Of a stretch of DNA of 64,000 nt, positions 7,621 through 15,865 are shown in pieces (within the stretch, counting starts at the first letter, position 1; every line of letters begins with the position of its first letter). The stretch covers positions 667,567 to 731,566 of the forward strand of contig NZ_CAIT01000005.1 in assembly GCF_000296815.2 (NCBI RefSeq), given 5' to 3'. Origin of the DNA: Fibrisoma limi BUZ 3 (GTDB lineage Bacteria > Bacteroidota > Bacteroidia > Cytophagales > Spirosomataceae). Both the position numbers and the translations under genes were made by a program. The notes under the pieces are model-generated. The model was not told the DNA's origin and ran no database searches. It was given only the letters and a program-made list of their open reading frames with translations.

Positions 7621-8334
7621 ATGATGAATGAGGAGCAAATCTGCATAAGTGACCCTGCGGAAGTCGTAAGTGTCAGTTTGGTTGAAAAACTCTTTCCGGG
7701 TTGGGTAGTGGCGCACTGTCTGCATCACCACAATTATCGTTTTCTGAGCCACAACGGGGCCGCTTTTTTTGGGCTACCGGCTGACGAACTCCACTCGAAG
7801 CTGTTTCTGGATTTATTCGCGCTCATCCACCCCGATGATGTCGATGCGTACCGGCGGGTGATCCAAAAAGTGGATGAACTGCTGCTTGGAACGGAGCCGA
7901 CTGAAATCAATCAGTACCGCTTTGTAATGCACTACCGGCTGCGCCGGGGCGGTACGTACCTGAGCCTGCACGAGGAGCGGCTGTTCTTCGCTAACGGCAT
8001 CGGGCAGTTCGAAAGTTTTGCCCTGTTTAAAGACGTGTCGGCCGAACGGTTGGTGAATCGAGTTCAGTTGGATTGGTACCGGGTTGATGAACTGGGCTAC
8101 CGGAAATTGAACAGTTACGTACCGACGTCGGCGGATCAGGGGTTGACCGGCCGGGAGATTGAAATTATTCGACTCATCAAAGAAGGATTGAGCAGCAAGG
8201 AGATTGCCGAACGGCTCTGCATCAGTATCAATACCGTGCGAAATCACCGGAGCAATCTGTTCCGCAAAACGCAGGCCCGCAATGTGGTTGATCTGGTTAA
8301 AAGTACTGCTTTCCCCGAAATGGCGCTCTGTTGA
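7621..8334 (+). CDS. PAS domain LuxR-type transcriptional regulator
   Basis: A 237-residue protein. Residues about 25-145 form a PAS fold, with an FLSHNGAAFFGLPADEL segment and an IHPDDVDAYRRVIQK signature. Residues about 175-235 form a LuxR/FixJ helix-turn-helix (LTGREIEIIRLIKEGLSSKE, then ISINTVRNHRSNLFRKT). There is no receiver domain, so the PAS domain itself is the probable sensor. The ATG at 7621 (or the next codon) is preferred over a GTG eight codons upstream. A strong terminator follows. The paired palindromes upstream may be its own binding sites. Confidence 0.87.
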   Translation: MMNEEQICISDPAEVVSVSLVEKLFPGWVVAHCLHHHNYRFLSHNGAAFFGLPADELHSKLFLDLFALIHPDDVDAYRRVIQKVDELLLGTEPTEINQYRFVMHYRLRRGGTYLSLHEERLFFANGIGQFESFALFKDVSAERLVNRVQLDWYRVDELGYRKLNSYVPTSADQGLTGREIEIIRLIKEGLSSKEIAERLCISINTVRNHRSNLFRKTQARNVVDLVKSTAFPEMALC

Positions 8335-8368
8335 TGCAGAACACTATACTTGTACACTCACTTTGCAG

Positions 8369-8399
8369 CAGGACTACGGGAAGGTAGTCCTGTTTTTTT
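8369..8399 (+). terminator. Rho-independent terminator after the PAS-LuxR gene
   Basis: A perfect 9-bp stem, CAGGACTAC / GTAGTCCTG, with a 6-base loop, is followed by seven T. It lies 35 bp after the stop of the regulator and just before the universal stress gene. Confidence 0.85.
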
Positions 8400-8429
8400 G
8401 TTACTCTTACGTAAACATTCACTTCCTGT

Positions 8430-9290
8430 ATGCAAAACATCCTGTTCCCAACCGATTTCACCAACGCTACTGAACCCACGCTAAGTTGGGTACGTCTGTT
8501 CACCCGTCAGTACAACGCTAAACTAACCGTATTGCACGTTTACCAGCCAGTTGTGCCCGATACAACCCTGCCGACCATCGGTGATCCGGGCATAGGCGCG
8601 GCCGCGTCGGACGAACTGCTCCAGATCAGTCAGGATAATCTGTCCAGTCTGGTGCAGCAACTTCAGGCCGATGGGCTCAACGTAGACGCTGAATGGCGGG
8701 TAGGCGCGGTTGAGGACGAAATTATTCAGGTGGCCCGCGACGTGAATGCTGATCTGATCATTACGGGGCGCAGCGACGTAACGACGTTTTTCGACCGGCT
8801 GGTAGGCAGTGCGGCAACCGATGTGGCCCTTCAGGCACCGTGCCCAGTGCTGGTAGTACCCACAATGGCCCATGAAAACGAGGTGCTACGGCCGGCTAAG
8901 GTGAAAACGGTGGTGTATACGACACAGCTCGAATTTGAGGAAACCCGTATCCTGAAACAGGTCGTTGAATTGGTGAAAGCCTTCAACACTACGGTTCGGG
9001 TGCTAAAGATTAAAGCCGACAACCAGCCGGATGTTTACGACGATACGTACAACCTGGCTCAGTTTCAGCGCATATTCGGTTCGGAGCAACTTCAGATTGA
9101 AACCGCTGAGGCCCGTGGCGTTACGGACGGCCTGCTCGATTACCTGGCACACCACGAGGTTGATATGCTGATCATGACCACCCGGGAGCGGGGCTTTCTG
9201 GATGGACTGCTCCAGCCCAGTATTACCGAACGAATGCTGAATCGGACGTCGGTGCCGGTGCTGGTATACCACGACGAAGCCAAGCGATAA
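8430..9290 (+). CDS. Tandem universal stress protein (UspA family)
   Basis: A 286-residue protein made of two Usp domains (about 1-145 and 155-283). The first starts MQNILFPTDFTNATEP and has the nucleotide-loop pattern G-R-S-D followed by GSAATDVALQAPCPVLVVP. The second ends LIMTTRERGFLDG...NRTSVPVLVYH. Tandem Usp proteins are cytoplasmic and usually bind ATP/AMP under stress. The second loop lacks a clean G-x2-G-x9-G motif, so that half may not bind nucleotide. It follows the terminator of the regulator and is the first gene of its own unit. Confidence 0.9.
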   Translation: MQNILFPTDFTNATEPTLSWVRLFTRQYNAKLTVLHVYQPVVPDTTLPTIGDPGIGAAASDELLQISQDNLSSLVQQLQADGLNVDAEWRVGAVEDEIIQVARDVNADLIITGRSDVTTFFDRLVGSAATDVALQAPCPVLVVPTMAHENEVLRPAKVKTVVYTTQLEFEETRILKQVVELVKAFNTTVRVLKIKADNQPDVYDDTYNLAQFQRIFGSEQLQIETAEARGVTDGLLDYLAHHEVDMLIMTTRERGFLDGLLQPSITERMLNRTSVPVLVYHDEAKR

Positions 9291-9396
9291 GAAACACGTA
9301 CGCCAGGTCATTTAAAATAGTTTGATGGGTAAAGTGTCAAGTTGGCTCAGCAGGCCATTTAGAAACACATCGAACCTCAAACTTTACACGAAAATC

Positions 9397-10281
9397 ATGC
9401 ACATTGGATTCATTGGGTTGGGCCAGATGGGCATAGCCATGGCTCAGAATCTGCTCAAAAGTGAACATTCGCTGGCGATTTATAACCGAACCCGCGACAA
9501 AGCTGAGCCTTTAATCAAGGCAGGCGCTACCTGGGCCAGTTCACCGGCTGAAGCCGCATATGAGGCTGATGCGGTGTTTACGATGGTGAGCGACGATGCG
9601 GCTCTGCAGGAAGTGACGATGGGTGAACTGGGTCTCCTGAACGGACTGTCGGAGGGAGCCGTCCATCTGTCATGCAGTACGATTTCACCCGATACAGCCC
9701 GGCAGCTTGCTCAGGAACATCAGCACCGAAACAGCCGGTACGTAGCCTGTCCGGTTTTTGGGAAGCCTGAGGTAGCCCAGGCGGCTAAACTCTGGGTTTG
9801 TGTATCCGGAGAAACAGCCGCAAAGGACGACGTCCGGCCATTACTTGACCTGATCGGGCAGGGTATCTATGATTTCGGCGAAGATCCGGGAGCGGCCAAC
9901 GTGGTGAAACTGAGCGGTAATTTTCTGCTGGGATGTGCCATCGAAGCTATGGCCGAGGCTTTTACGCTCGGGGAAAAGAACAACATCAGCCGGACCAGCC
10001 TCTACGAGTTTTTCAGCACTACGCTGTTTGCATCGCCGGTATACAGGAACTACGGTAAACTCATTGCTGATGAGGTGTACCAGCCCGTAGGAGCCCCACC
10101 GGCCCTGATCCGGAAAGACATGCGGCTGCTCCTCGACGAAGCGGAGAAGGCGCTGGTACCGATGCCCTTCGCAAACATCGTGTTTCAGCAGCTTACGGCA
10201 ACCGTAGCCAAAGGTAAAAACAACATCGACTGGGCAGGCTTTGCCGGGCAAGTGTCGGAGAATGCGGGCTTGAAGAAATAG
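9397..10281 (+). CDS. NAD(P)-dependent beta-hydroxyacid dehydrogenase family protein
   Basis: A 294-residue member of the 3-hydroxyisobutyrate dehydrogenase / 6PGDH family. It starts MHIGFIGLGQMGIAMAQNL, the GxGxMG Rossmann motif, then has an NRTRDKAEPL pattern selecting NADP. The catalytic Lys sits in NVVKLSGNFLLG. It should reduce or oxidise a small beta-hydroxy acid or succinic-semialdehyde-like substrate in the cytoplasm. The ATG at 9397 is chosen because the dinucleotide-binding strand begins there. It is likely expressed from its own promoter; the gap to the Usp gene is 106 bp. The exact substrate is not determinable. Confidence 0.88.
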   Translation: MHIGFIGLGQMGIAMAQNLLKSEHSLAIYNRTRDKAEPLIKAGATWASSPAEAAYEADAVFTMVSDDAALQEVTMGELGLLNGLSEGAVHLSCSTISPDTARQLAQEHQHRNSRYVACPVFGKPEVAQAAKLWVCVSGETAAKDDVRPLLDLIGQGIYDFGEDPGAANVVKLSGNFLLGCAIEAMAEAFTLGEKNNISRTSLYEFFSTTLFASPVYRNYGKLIADEVYQPVGAPPALIRKDMRLLLDEAEKALVPMPFANIVFQQLTATVAKGKNNIDWAGFAGQVSENAGLKK

Positions 10282-10301
10282 TCATTTGGTTGTCTTTCAG
10301 A

Positions 10302-10372
10302 GGTCATTGATTGTTGTTTGTTGCCATTATTACCGTGAACTAATCATGACAACTGGATGACAATCAATGACC
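10302..10372. terminator. Inverted repeat between convergent genes
   Basis: A perfect 13-bp inverted repeat, GGTCATTGATTGT (10302-10314) and ACAATCAATGACC (10360-10372), with a 45-base spacer, lies between the dehydrogenase and susD-like gene ends. It probably works as a two-way terminator or transcript stabiliser; there is no long T-run. Confidence 0.4.
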
Positions 10373-10392
10373 CCTGACGAACGCCGAAACAG

Positions 10393-11841
10393 TTACTGAT
10401 AAATCGCCATGGCATCGAAGGTACTGGGTACCGGTTTTGGACTGTTGGGGTTGGAGTTTAATTCATTTTGTGAATAAATAAACCGGTTGGGTAGCTGCGT
10501 ACCACTGTTGGGTTGAATTTTAACGCCAACGGCTTCTCGGCGCGTCCGGCGCTCTTCGTTCCAGCCGAGATGCTGCCCATAGAAGGAAACGTACCGCTCC
10601 TGTAGAATCTCGCGCAGCAGAGCGTTGTCAGCCGATATCCCATCCGGATTTTCCAGGCCCCCGGCAGCAAAATCGGCCGCTACGTAGGGTTCGTATTTAA
10701 ACGTGCCGGCCACCTGATAGCTGGCGCTCAGATAGCCACCTGCATTCAGGAAACTACGGTATTTGTTCAGGTTTTCCAGCGCCACGGCAAACCCCTTTCC
10801 GGAACGTAGGGCCATTTCGGCCAGCGTCAGGATGTTCTCCTGGTACGTCACCATCGGAAAGCGGGCGTCGCGGGCGAAAAACCCGCTGGCAGTAGCGGTG
10901 CTGGCCGTATTGGGTTCAATTTTACCGGGCGTATTAACGCCGGCCTCGCGGTAGTAAAACCGAAAGCGGGCGGTTTCGTTAGTTTTAACGTTGCCCCGGT
11001 ACGTCGCGGTGCTGGCCGGATTGAGCAGCCCCACGTTATAAGCCCCAACGGCGTAGATGTCGCCGGTACGCTGGGCCGTGAGAAACGAGTAGAAGTGGTT
11101 CTCGTTGATATTCGTCGTTGTGCCGTGCGGACCATAGAGTGAATTGGCGTAGGCGCTGATGCCGTTCTGAGCGGCCGTGTACGCAGCATCGTATTGCTTG
11201 AGGTCCGTGAGAAGCCGGGCTTTCAGCGTATAGGCTACCTGCTTCCACCGCGTAGCTTCCCCGCCGAAATGAATATCTTCGGCCCCCACCGTACCGATGC
11301 CCGAATCGAAATCGGCGATGGCTTCGTCCAGCAAAGCAAGTAGCTTAGCATACACATCTTTCTGGCTCTCAAATTTGGGATTGGCAAACTCTTCGATCCG
11401 GCCTGCTTCCGAAAAGGGAATATCGCCCCACAGTTCCGTGGCCGTCGCCAGTGAGTTGGCCTGCACGACCTTAATGATGCCGAGCATTTTTCGGTTGCCC
11501 AGTTCGGTTGCTTTGGCGATCCCAATCAGCGCGTTGGCGTGAGTACCGCGGAAGACGGTGTTCCAGTCGGTGTCGTATACGCCGGCCGATACGTTGTAGA
11601 GAAAATAGTCGCGCCACTGCCGGTCGGCCCCCGTCAGGTAGCCGCTCCAGATCGTGCCCAGCCGACTGGCCATCCCTTCCTGAACCGCCATATTGGCGAG
11701 CTGAGTGCCGGTGAGCAGCAGATTGGCCGGCGCATCCGTGGGGTTGTTGGGGTCGGTATTCAGGTTATCGACGATGGATTCGCAGGAACCGAACGTCAGG
11801 CTGAGCAGGGCGATATAAAGTGACTTATAGATACGTCTCAT
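10393..11841 (-). CDS. SusD/RagB-type outer-membrane lipoprotein
   Basis: A 482-residue SusD-like surface lipoprotein. The signal peptide ends LTFGSC with Cys20 as lipid site. The mature start NLNTDPNNPTDAPANLLLTG is typical of the SusD-like_2 branch, and the C-terminal part has the usual LREILQERYVSFYGQHLGWNEERR segment. It caps the TonB-dependent SusC barrel and delivers ligand. It lies 47 bp downstream of the susC-like gene on the same strand. This SusD branch is often linked to peptides or unknown ligands, not only glycans. There is no neighbouring glycoside hydrolase, so the substrate is open. Confidence 0.93.
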   Translation of the reverse strand: MRRIYKSLYIALLSLTFGSCESIVDNLNTDPNNPTDAPANLLLTGTQLANMAVQEGMASRLGTIWSGYLTGADRQWRDYFLYNVSAGVYDTDWNTVFRGTHANALIGIAKATELGNRKMLGIIKVVQANSLATATELWGDIPFSEAGRIEEFANPKFESQKDVYAKLLALLDEAIADFDSGIGTVGAEDIHFGGEATRWKQVAYTLKARLLTDLKQYDAAYTAAQNGISAYANSLYGPHGTTTNINENHFYSFLTAQRTGDIYAVGAYNVGLLNPASTATYRGNVKTNETARFRFYYREAGVNTPGKIEPNTASTATASGFFARDARFPMVTYQENILTLAEMALRSGKGFAVALENLNKYRSFLNAGGYLSASYQVAGTFKYEPYVAADFAAGGLENPDGISADNALLREILQERYVSFYGQHLGWNEERRTRREAVGVKIQPNSGTQLPNRFIYSQNELNSNPNSPKPVPSTFDAMAIYQ

Positions 11842-11888
11842 GGCTAATGTAAGTGGTTGGTTGTCATCGGGCAATCAGTGCCGACGGA

Positions 11889-14800
11889 CTAATAGTTGAT
11901 CTTGATGCTGAACACGAGCGATCTGGTATTGGGGCTGTTGAAGTAGTCCTGCCCCCGCGAATTGCTGGCGCCGTTGAGCGCCGTTTCCGGATCAATCCCC
12001 ACGATTTTCGTCCAGAGAACCGGATTACGCCCCGTTACGGTGAAGTCGATGGACTGCAGCTTCGTTTTCTTCCGGAAGCCGGGCGACCGCAGGCTGTAGC
12101 CGAGCGATAGTTCCCGAATCCGGGTCCAGCTTCCATCCCGAATAAACTGCTCCACGAGCGTACTGAAGCCTCCCCCGATGGAGGTATAGTAAGACTCATC
12201 CAGTAGCACCGGTCCGGCCCCGAAATCGCCGATGTTGCCGCGCACCGTGCTGCCCGCCGGAACAACCCGGCCCGCATAGTTTTTCAGATCCTGCGCCAGC
12301 GTAACGTCGTTGCCCACGTCGCGGTGCGTACCGAAGTGGTAGAGAACACCCTGGGTTCCGGTGTAAAAGTCGCCCCCCTGCGAGGTTTCAAACAGCACAT
12401 TCAGCGAAACCCCCTTGTAGGTAAGGTTCGTACCGAAACCACCGCGCCAGTCGGGATTCGGGTCGCCAATGACACCAAAGGAAGGCGCAATGCGGGGGAA
12501 ACCGTTTTCGTTCAGACTTAACGTACCGTCCGCATTCCGGAGGTAGACGCCACCGTACAGCGCCGACATGGCGTAACCGGTTTTGGCTACGGTGCTGGCC
12601 GTGCTGCTGAAGCCCCCCAGGGTAATGATGTCAGTACCAGCCAGGTTCGTCACCCGGTTCACGTTCCGGCTCCAGTTGGCAAATACGTTCATGGTAAAGT
12701 CGCGCTGCCGGAACAGGTTGTAGTTCAGTTCCAGCTCCATTCCCTTGTTCGTCATGGAGCCGGCGTTGGTGTATTTCTGGGTGTATCCCGTTGAGCCGGC
12801 CACGGCTACGTCGAGCAGCAGATCCACAATCTCGTTCTGGTAATACGTAAAACCAGCCGTCAGGCGGTTATTCAGGAAGCGTAAATCCGTGCCCAGCTCC
12901 CATTCCGACTTTCGTTCCGGACGCAGGTTCGGATCGCCCTGCCGGTTGCTCCGGACGAAGGCCCCGTTGCCGTAACCCGACCCACTGGCCGGACCGCCCC
13001 AGCTCCCGAACGATGCGTTGATGAACGTAGTCGTGTTGCGGTACGCGTCGGGCTGAACCCCTACCACCCCGTACGATGCCCGCAGCTTGCCGAAGGTCAG
13101 AATGCGGCTGTTGCTGAGCAGGGGCAACTGCGTGAACTGCCAGGCTACGTCGGCCGATGGGTAATAGAACGTCGACTTCGACGCACTCCCGAACGTAGAA
13201 CCGGCTTCGCCCGCTACGGAAAGATTCACAAACAACTGCTCGTAAAAACCCAGGTTGAGCGTCGAATACAGCCGGGCCGTTCGCCGGTGCGTTGTCGTCG
13301 TGTACGCCTGGTCATTGGCCTGCAGGGAGTTCGAGAAGTTCGGCGGAGCATCGGGAATGATAAACGTGTTCATCGTGCCGCCCAGATTTAGATATTTCCG
13401 GTCGTTGACGTTGAAGCCGACGACCAGATTGCCGGTGATATGGGGCGTGATGTTCTTGTTGAAGCGGCCGATGAGGTCCGCGTTGAGTTCCGTTTCTTTC
13501 AGGATATTTTCTTCGAAACTGCCCAGCCCGTTGTTGATCGCCGACGACACGGGATAGTTTGTGATGCGCAGGTCGGTGTAACTGTCAATACCGCCCCGGG
13601 CCGTCAGGTCGAACCAGTCGACGGGCTTGATCAGAAGTTCCGAACTCAGAATAAACCGATCCACTTCGGTCGAGTTCGTCAGCTCGTTAATCGCCCAGAG
13701 GGGGTCGTTATAAACCGGATTGGCGGAGTTGCCGAGGTAACGCCGGAACGTCCGCTGCCGGTTCGGGATCGGGCTGGCCGTGGGGGACGCGTAATAGTCG
13801 CCTTTGTAGCCGCGACTGTCAAAATCAGGGGGCGTACGGAGCATGCCGATGTACAACCCGTTGATGCTGTTGCTTCGCTGCACCCGGTTGGACGTTGTGC
13901 GGGCGTAGGTAGCGTTGGTGGTAGCCTTCACAATGTCGCTGAACCAGCGCTCCGTATTGAACCGGACGGTGCTCCGGTTGTAGTCGCTCTGGCCGTTCAG
14001 GATGCCCTGCTGGCGCAGGTCGCTCAGGCTCAGGTAAAACGTGCCCTTGTCGCCCCCACCGCTCAGACTGAGGTTGTTGTCGATATACGTACCCGTCCGG
14101 AATACGGCATCCCGGCGCTCATCGTGGTACGTTTCCCGGGAGTTCTTTTGCAGGATTGGGTAATACGTATTGCCGTTGTACGCTTTGAAAAACTCCCCGT
14201 CGGTTTTGACCACGTCGGCCGCTCCCGACCGGTCGGCGATGCGGTCGCCCCAGGTGAACGACCCGTTCGGATCGTACCGGCCGCCCGAACCCTGACCGTA
14301 CGTTTCGTGCAGGGGATGCAGCCGATTCGGACGATCAAACGAAACCGTCGAGCCGAGGGAGATATTCAGCCGGCCTTCGGCACCCTTCTTCGTCGTAATC
14401 ACAATCACGCCGTTGGCCGCCCGCGAACCCCACAAGGCGGCTGCCGAAGCGCCTTTCAGGACCTGCATGGACGCGATGTCATCGGGATTAAGATCATTCA
14501 GGCGAGATTGCTGGGTGACGCCGGCGGCCTGGTCTCCTAGGGTGGAGTTACTGATCGGAATGCCATCGACGATAACCAACGGCTGCGTGGAGCCCGTAAT
14601 GGTGTTCTGACCGCGAATCTGGATGTAGGAACCCGCACCGGGGTCGCCGGCCGAGCGGGTAATCTGTACCCCGGCGGCCTTTCCGGCCATGCCGTTGATC
14701 AGGCCCGTTTCGCCCGAACGTACGATGTCACGGGCTTCAATTTTAGAGGCCGTAGAGCCTAATCTGTCGGCGCTCTCTTTAAAGCCCAGGGCCGTAACGA

Positions 14801-15128
14801 CCACTTCGGATAGCGCCATCTCGCCTGGTTTCAGAGCGACCGAAATAGTGCTCTGCGTACCGACGGGGACTTCTTCGGTTTTCATCCCGATAAACGAGAA
14901 CACCAGCGTTCCGTTGAGCCGTTCGGCCGGTACGTTCAGCGAATAAGCCCCTTCGGCATTCGTTACGGTGCCGATTGTGGTTCCTTTAATCGAAACGTTT
15001 ACGCCGGGTAGGGCGGCACCGTCTTCGGTAGAGGTAATACGGCCTTTGATAACGCGCCCTTGGGCCAGCACCTGGCCGAACGCAACAAAGACCAACAACA
15101 GCGGTATCAGTAAACGTGTACTTCTCAT
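11889..15128 (-). CDS. SusC/RagA-type TonB-linked outer-membrane transporter
   Basis: A 1079-residue receptor. The signal peptide ends GQVLAQ. Residues about 25-105 form a carboxypeptidase-D-like domain (GRITSTEDGAALPGVNVSIKGT), followed by the SusC signature ALSEVVVTALG, a plug (GMAGKAAGVQITRSAGDPG, VIVDGIP) and a long beta-barrel to the C-terminus. It imports ligand through the outer membrane using TonB energy together with the SusD partner. The ATG at 15128 is chosen because the signal peptide starts there. Its predicted promoter at 15534-15563 implies a leader of about 400 bases, and an inverted repeat lies on that promoter. Confidence 0.95.
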   Translation of the reverse strand: MRSTRLLIPLLLVFVAFGQVLAQGRVIKGRITSTEDGAALPGVNVSIKGTTIGTVTNAEGAYSLNVPAERLNGTLVFSFIGMKTEEVPVGTQSTISVALKPGEMALSEVVVTALGFKESADRLGSTASKIEARDIVRSGETGLINGMAGKAAGVQITRSAGDPGAGSYIQIRGQNTITGSTQPLVIVDGIPISNSTLGDQAAGVTQQSRLNDLNPDDIASMQVLKGASAAALWGSRAANGVIVITTKKGAEGRLNISLGSTVSFDRPNRLHPLHETYGQGSGGRYDPNGSFTWGDRIADRSGAADVVKTDGEFFKAYNGNTYYPILQKNSRETYHDERRDAVFRTGTYIDNNLSLSGGGDKGTFYLSLSDLRQQGILNGQSDYNRSTVRFNTERWFSDIVKATTNATYARTTSNRVQRSNSINGLYIGMLRTPPDFDSRGYKGDYYASPTASPIPNRQRTFRRYLGNSANPVYNDPLWAINELTNSTEVDRFILSSELLIKPVDWFDLTARGGIDSYTDLRITNYPVSSAINNGLGSFEENILKETELNADLIGRFNKNITPHITGNLVVGFNVNDRKYLNLGGTMNTFIIPDAPPNFSNSLQANDQAYTTTTHRRTARLYSTLNLGFYEQLFVNLSVAGEAGSTFGSASKSTFYYPSADVAWQFTQLPLLSNSRILTFGKLRASYGVVGVQPDAYRNTTTFINASFGSWGGPASGSGYGNGAFVRSNRQGDPNLRPERKSEWELGTDLRFLNNRLTAGFTYYQNEIVDLLLDVAVAGSTGYTQKYTNAGSMTNKGMELELNYNLFRQRDFTMNVFANWSRNVNRVTNLAGTDIITLGGFSSTASTVAKTGYAMSALYGGVYLRNADGTLSLNENGFPRIAPSFGVIGDPNPDWRGGFGTNLTYKGVSLNVLFETSQGGDFYTGTQGVLYHFGTHRDVGNDVTLAQDLKNYAGRVVPAGSTVRGNIGDFGAGPVLLDESYYTSIGGGFSTLVEQFIRDGSWTRIRELSLGYSLRSPGFRKKTKLQSIDFTVTGRNPVLWTKIVGIDPETALNGASNSRGQDYFNSPNTRSLVFSIKINY

Positions 15129-15533
15129 CAGATAGGTTATCGACGTAATAGTCCAGATTAATACCAACAGAATCGCATTCGGAAAAGCCAAGCCAATCCC
15201 TCCCGGCCTTTTGGGTCGGTTTTACGCACGGTGAAAATGAAAGTTGATGGTAGACGACGAGCATGCCACTGGCTAAACCAAGTCAGTGTATGCGATTGCA
15301 AAAGCGCTCCTAATTATTTACCGTGACCATTGACAACCGCTCATTCCCTTCTATAGATGAACGAAAGCAATGGTACCGTAACTAACAACTGAAGGGTTCA
15401 GTGAAATACAGCTATCGCGCTGGCGTTACGCCACTCGGATAGTACCAGAATCTGGTTAAACGCTCACTCAATAGTGCGGCCAGTAGCAAGCGTTCGGGTA
15501 GTCAAAAACTTGATTAGTCGTAGGTACCTATCT

Positions 15534-15570
15534 CAAAATTATACGCCTTATTCAGTTTGGCAAGGCGTAT
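15534..15570 (-). promoter_or_regulatory. susCD promoter with overlapping inverted repeat
   Basis: On the minus strand TTG (15563-15561), a 19-base spacer and TAATTTTG (15541-15534) match the Bacteroidota -33/-7 pattern. A 9-bp inverted repeat, ATACGCCTT (15541-15549) and AAGGCGTAT (15562-15570), covers the spacer and the -33 box, as an operator would. The leader to the susC ATG would be about 400 bases, and no other gene was seen in 15129-15533. Confidence 0.5.
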
Positions 15571-15720
15571 TCGAAATAAATTTTGCTTACTGTATAATTA
15601 TCTATATAAAATTCAATAAAAAAACAGATATGCAAAATATTATTACGTAATATGCAGATTACTTGAAATAAATTTTTTGTTGAATCAGAAGTTATGCTAG
15701 AAAAGATACGGTAGTATGTC

Positions 15721-15728
15721 TATATTTG
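15721..15728 (+). promoter_or_regulatory. Candidate -7 box for the amidohydrolase gene
   Basis: TATATTTG matches TAnnTTTG and lies 138 bp before the ATG at 15866. No good -33 box was seen. It sits at the end of a strongly AT-rich tract (15590-15730) that separates it from the divergent susCD promoter. Confidence 0.33.
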
Positions 15729-15865
15729 AATCGCCCTTCTACTAGTCGCCAGGTGTCGCACACCGGGCAGCCAATCCATCCTGTATTCATTATAAAACCA
15801 GTTTGTCAGCCGCGCTGCCTGCGTACTGGCTCTGCTGTATGTCTATCTGATCTGAACGATACGCT

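Noticed and set aside
13440..14540. Long open frame on the plus strand opposite the susC gene (366 codons)
   Set aside because: The minus-strand SusC protein is full length with all signatures; the opposite frame gives no domain and is a by-product of codon bias.
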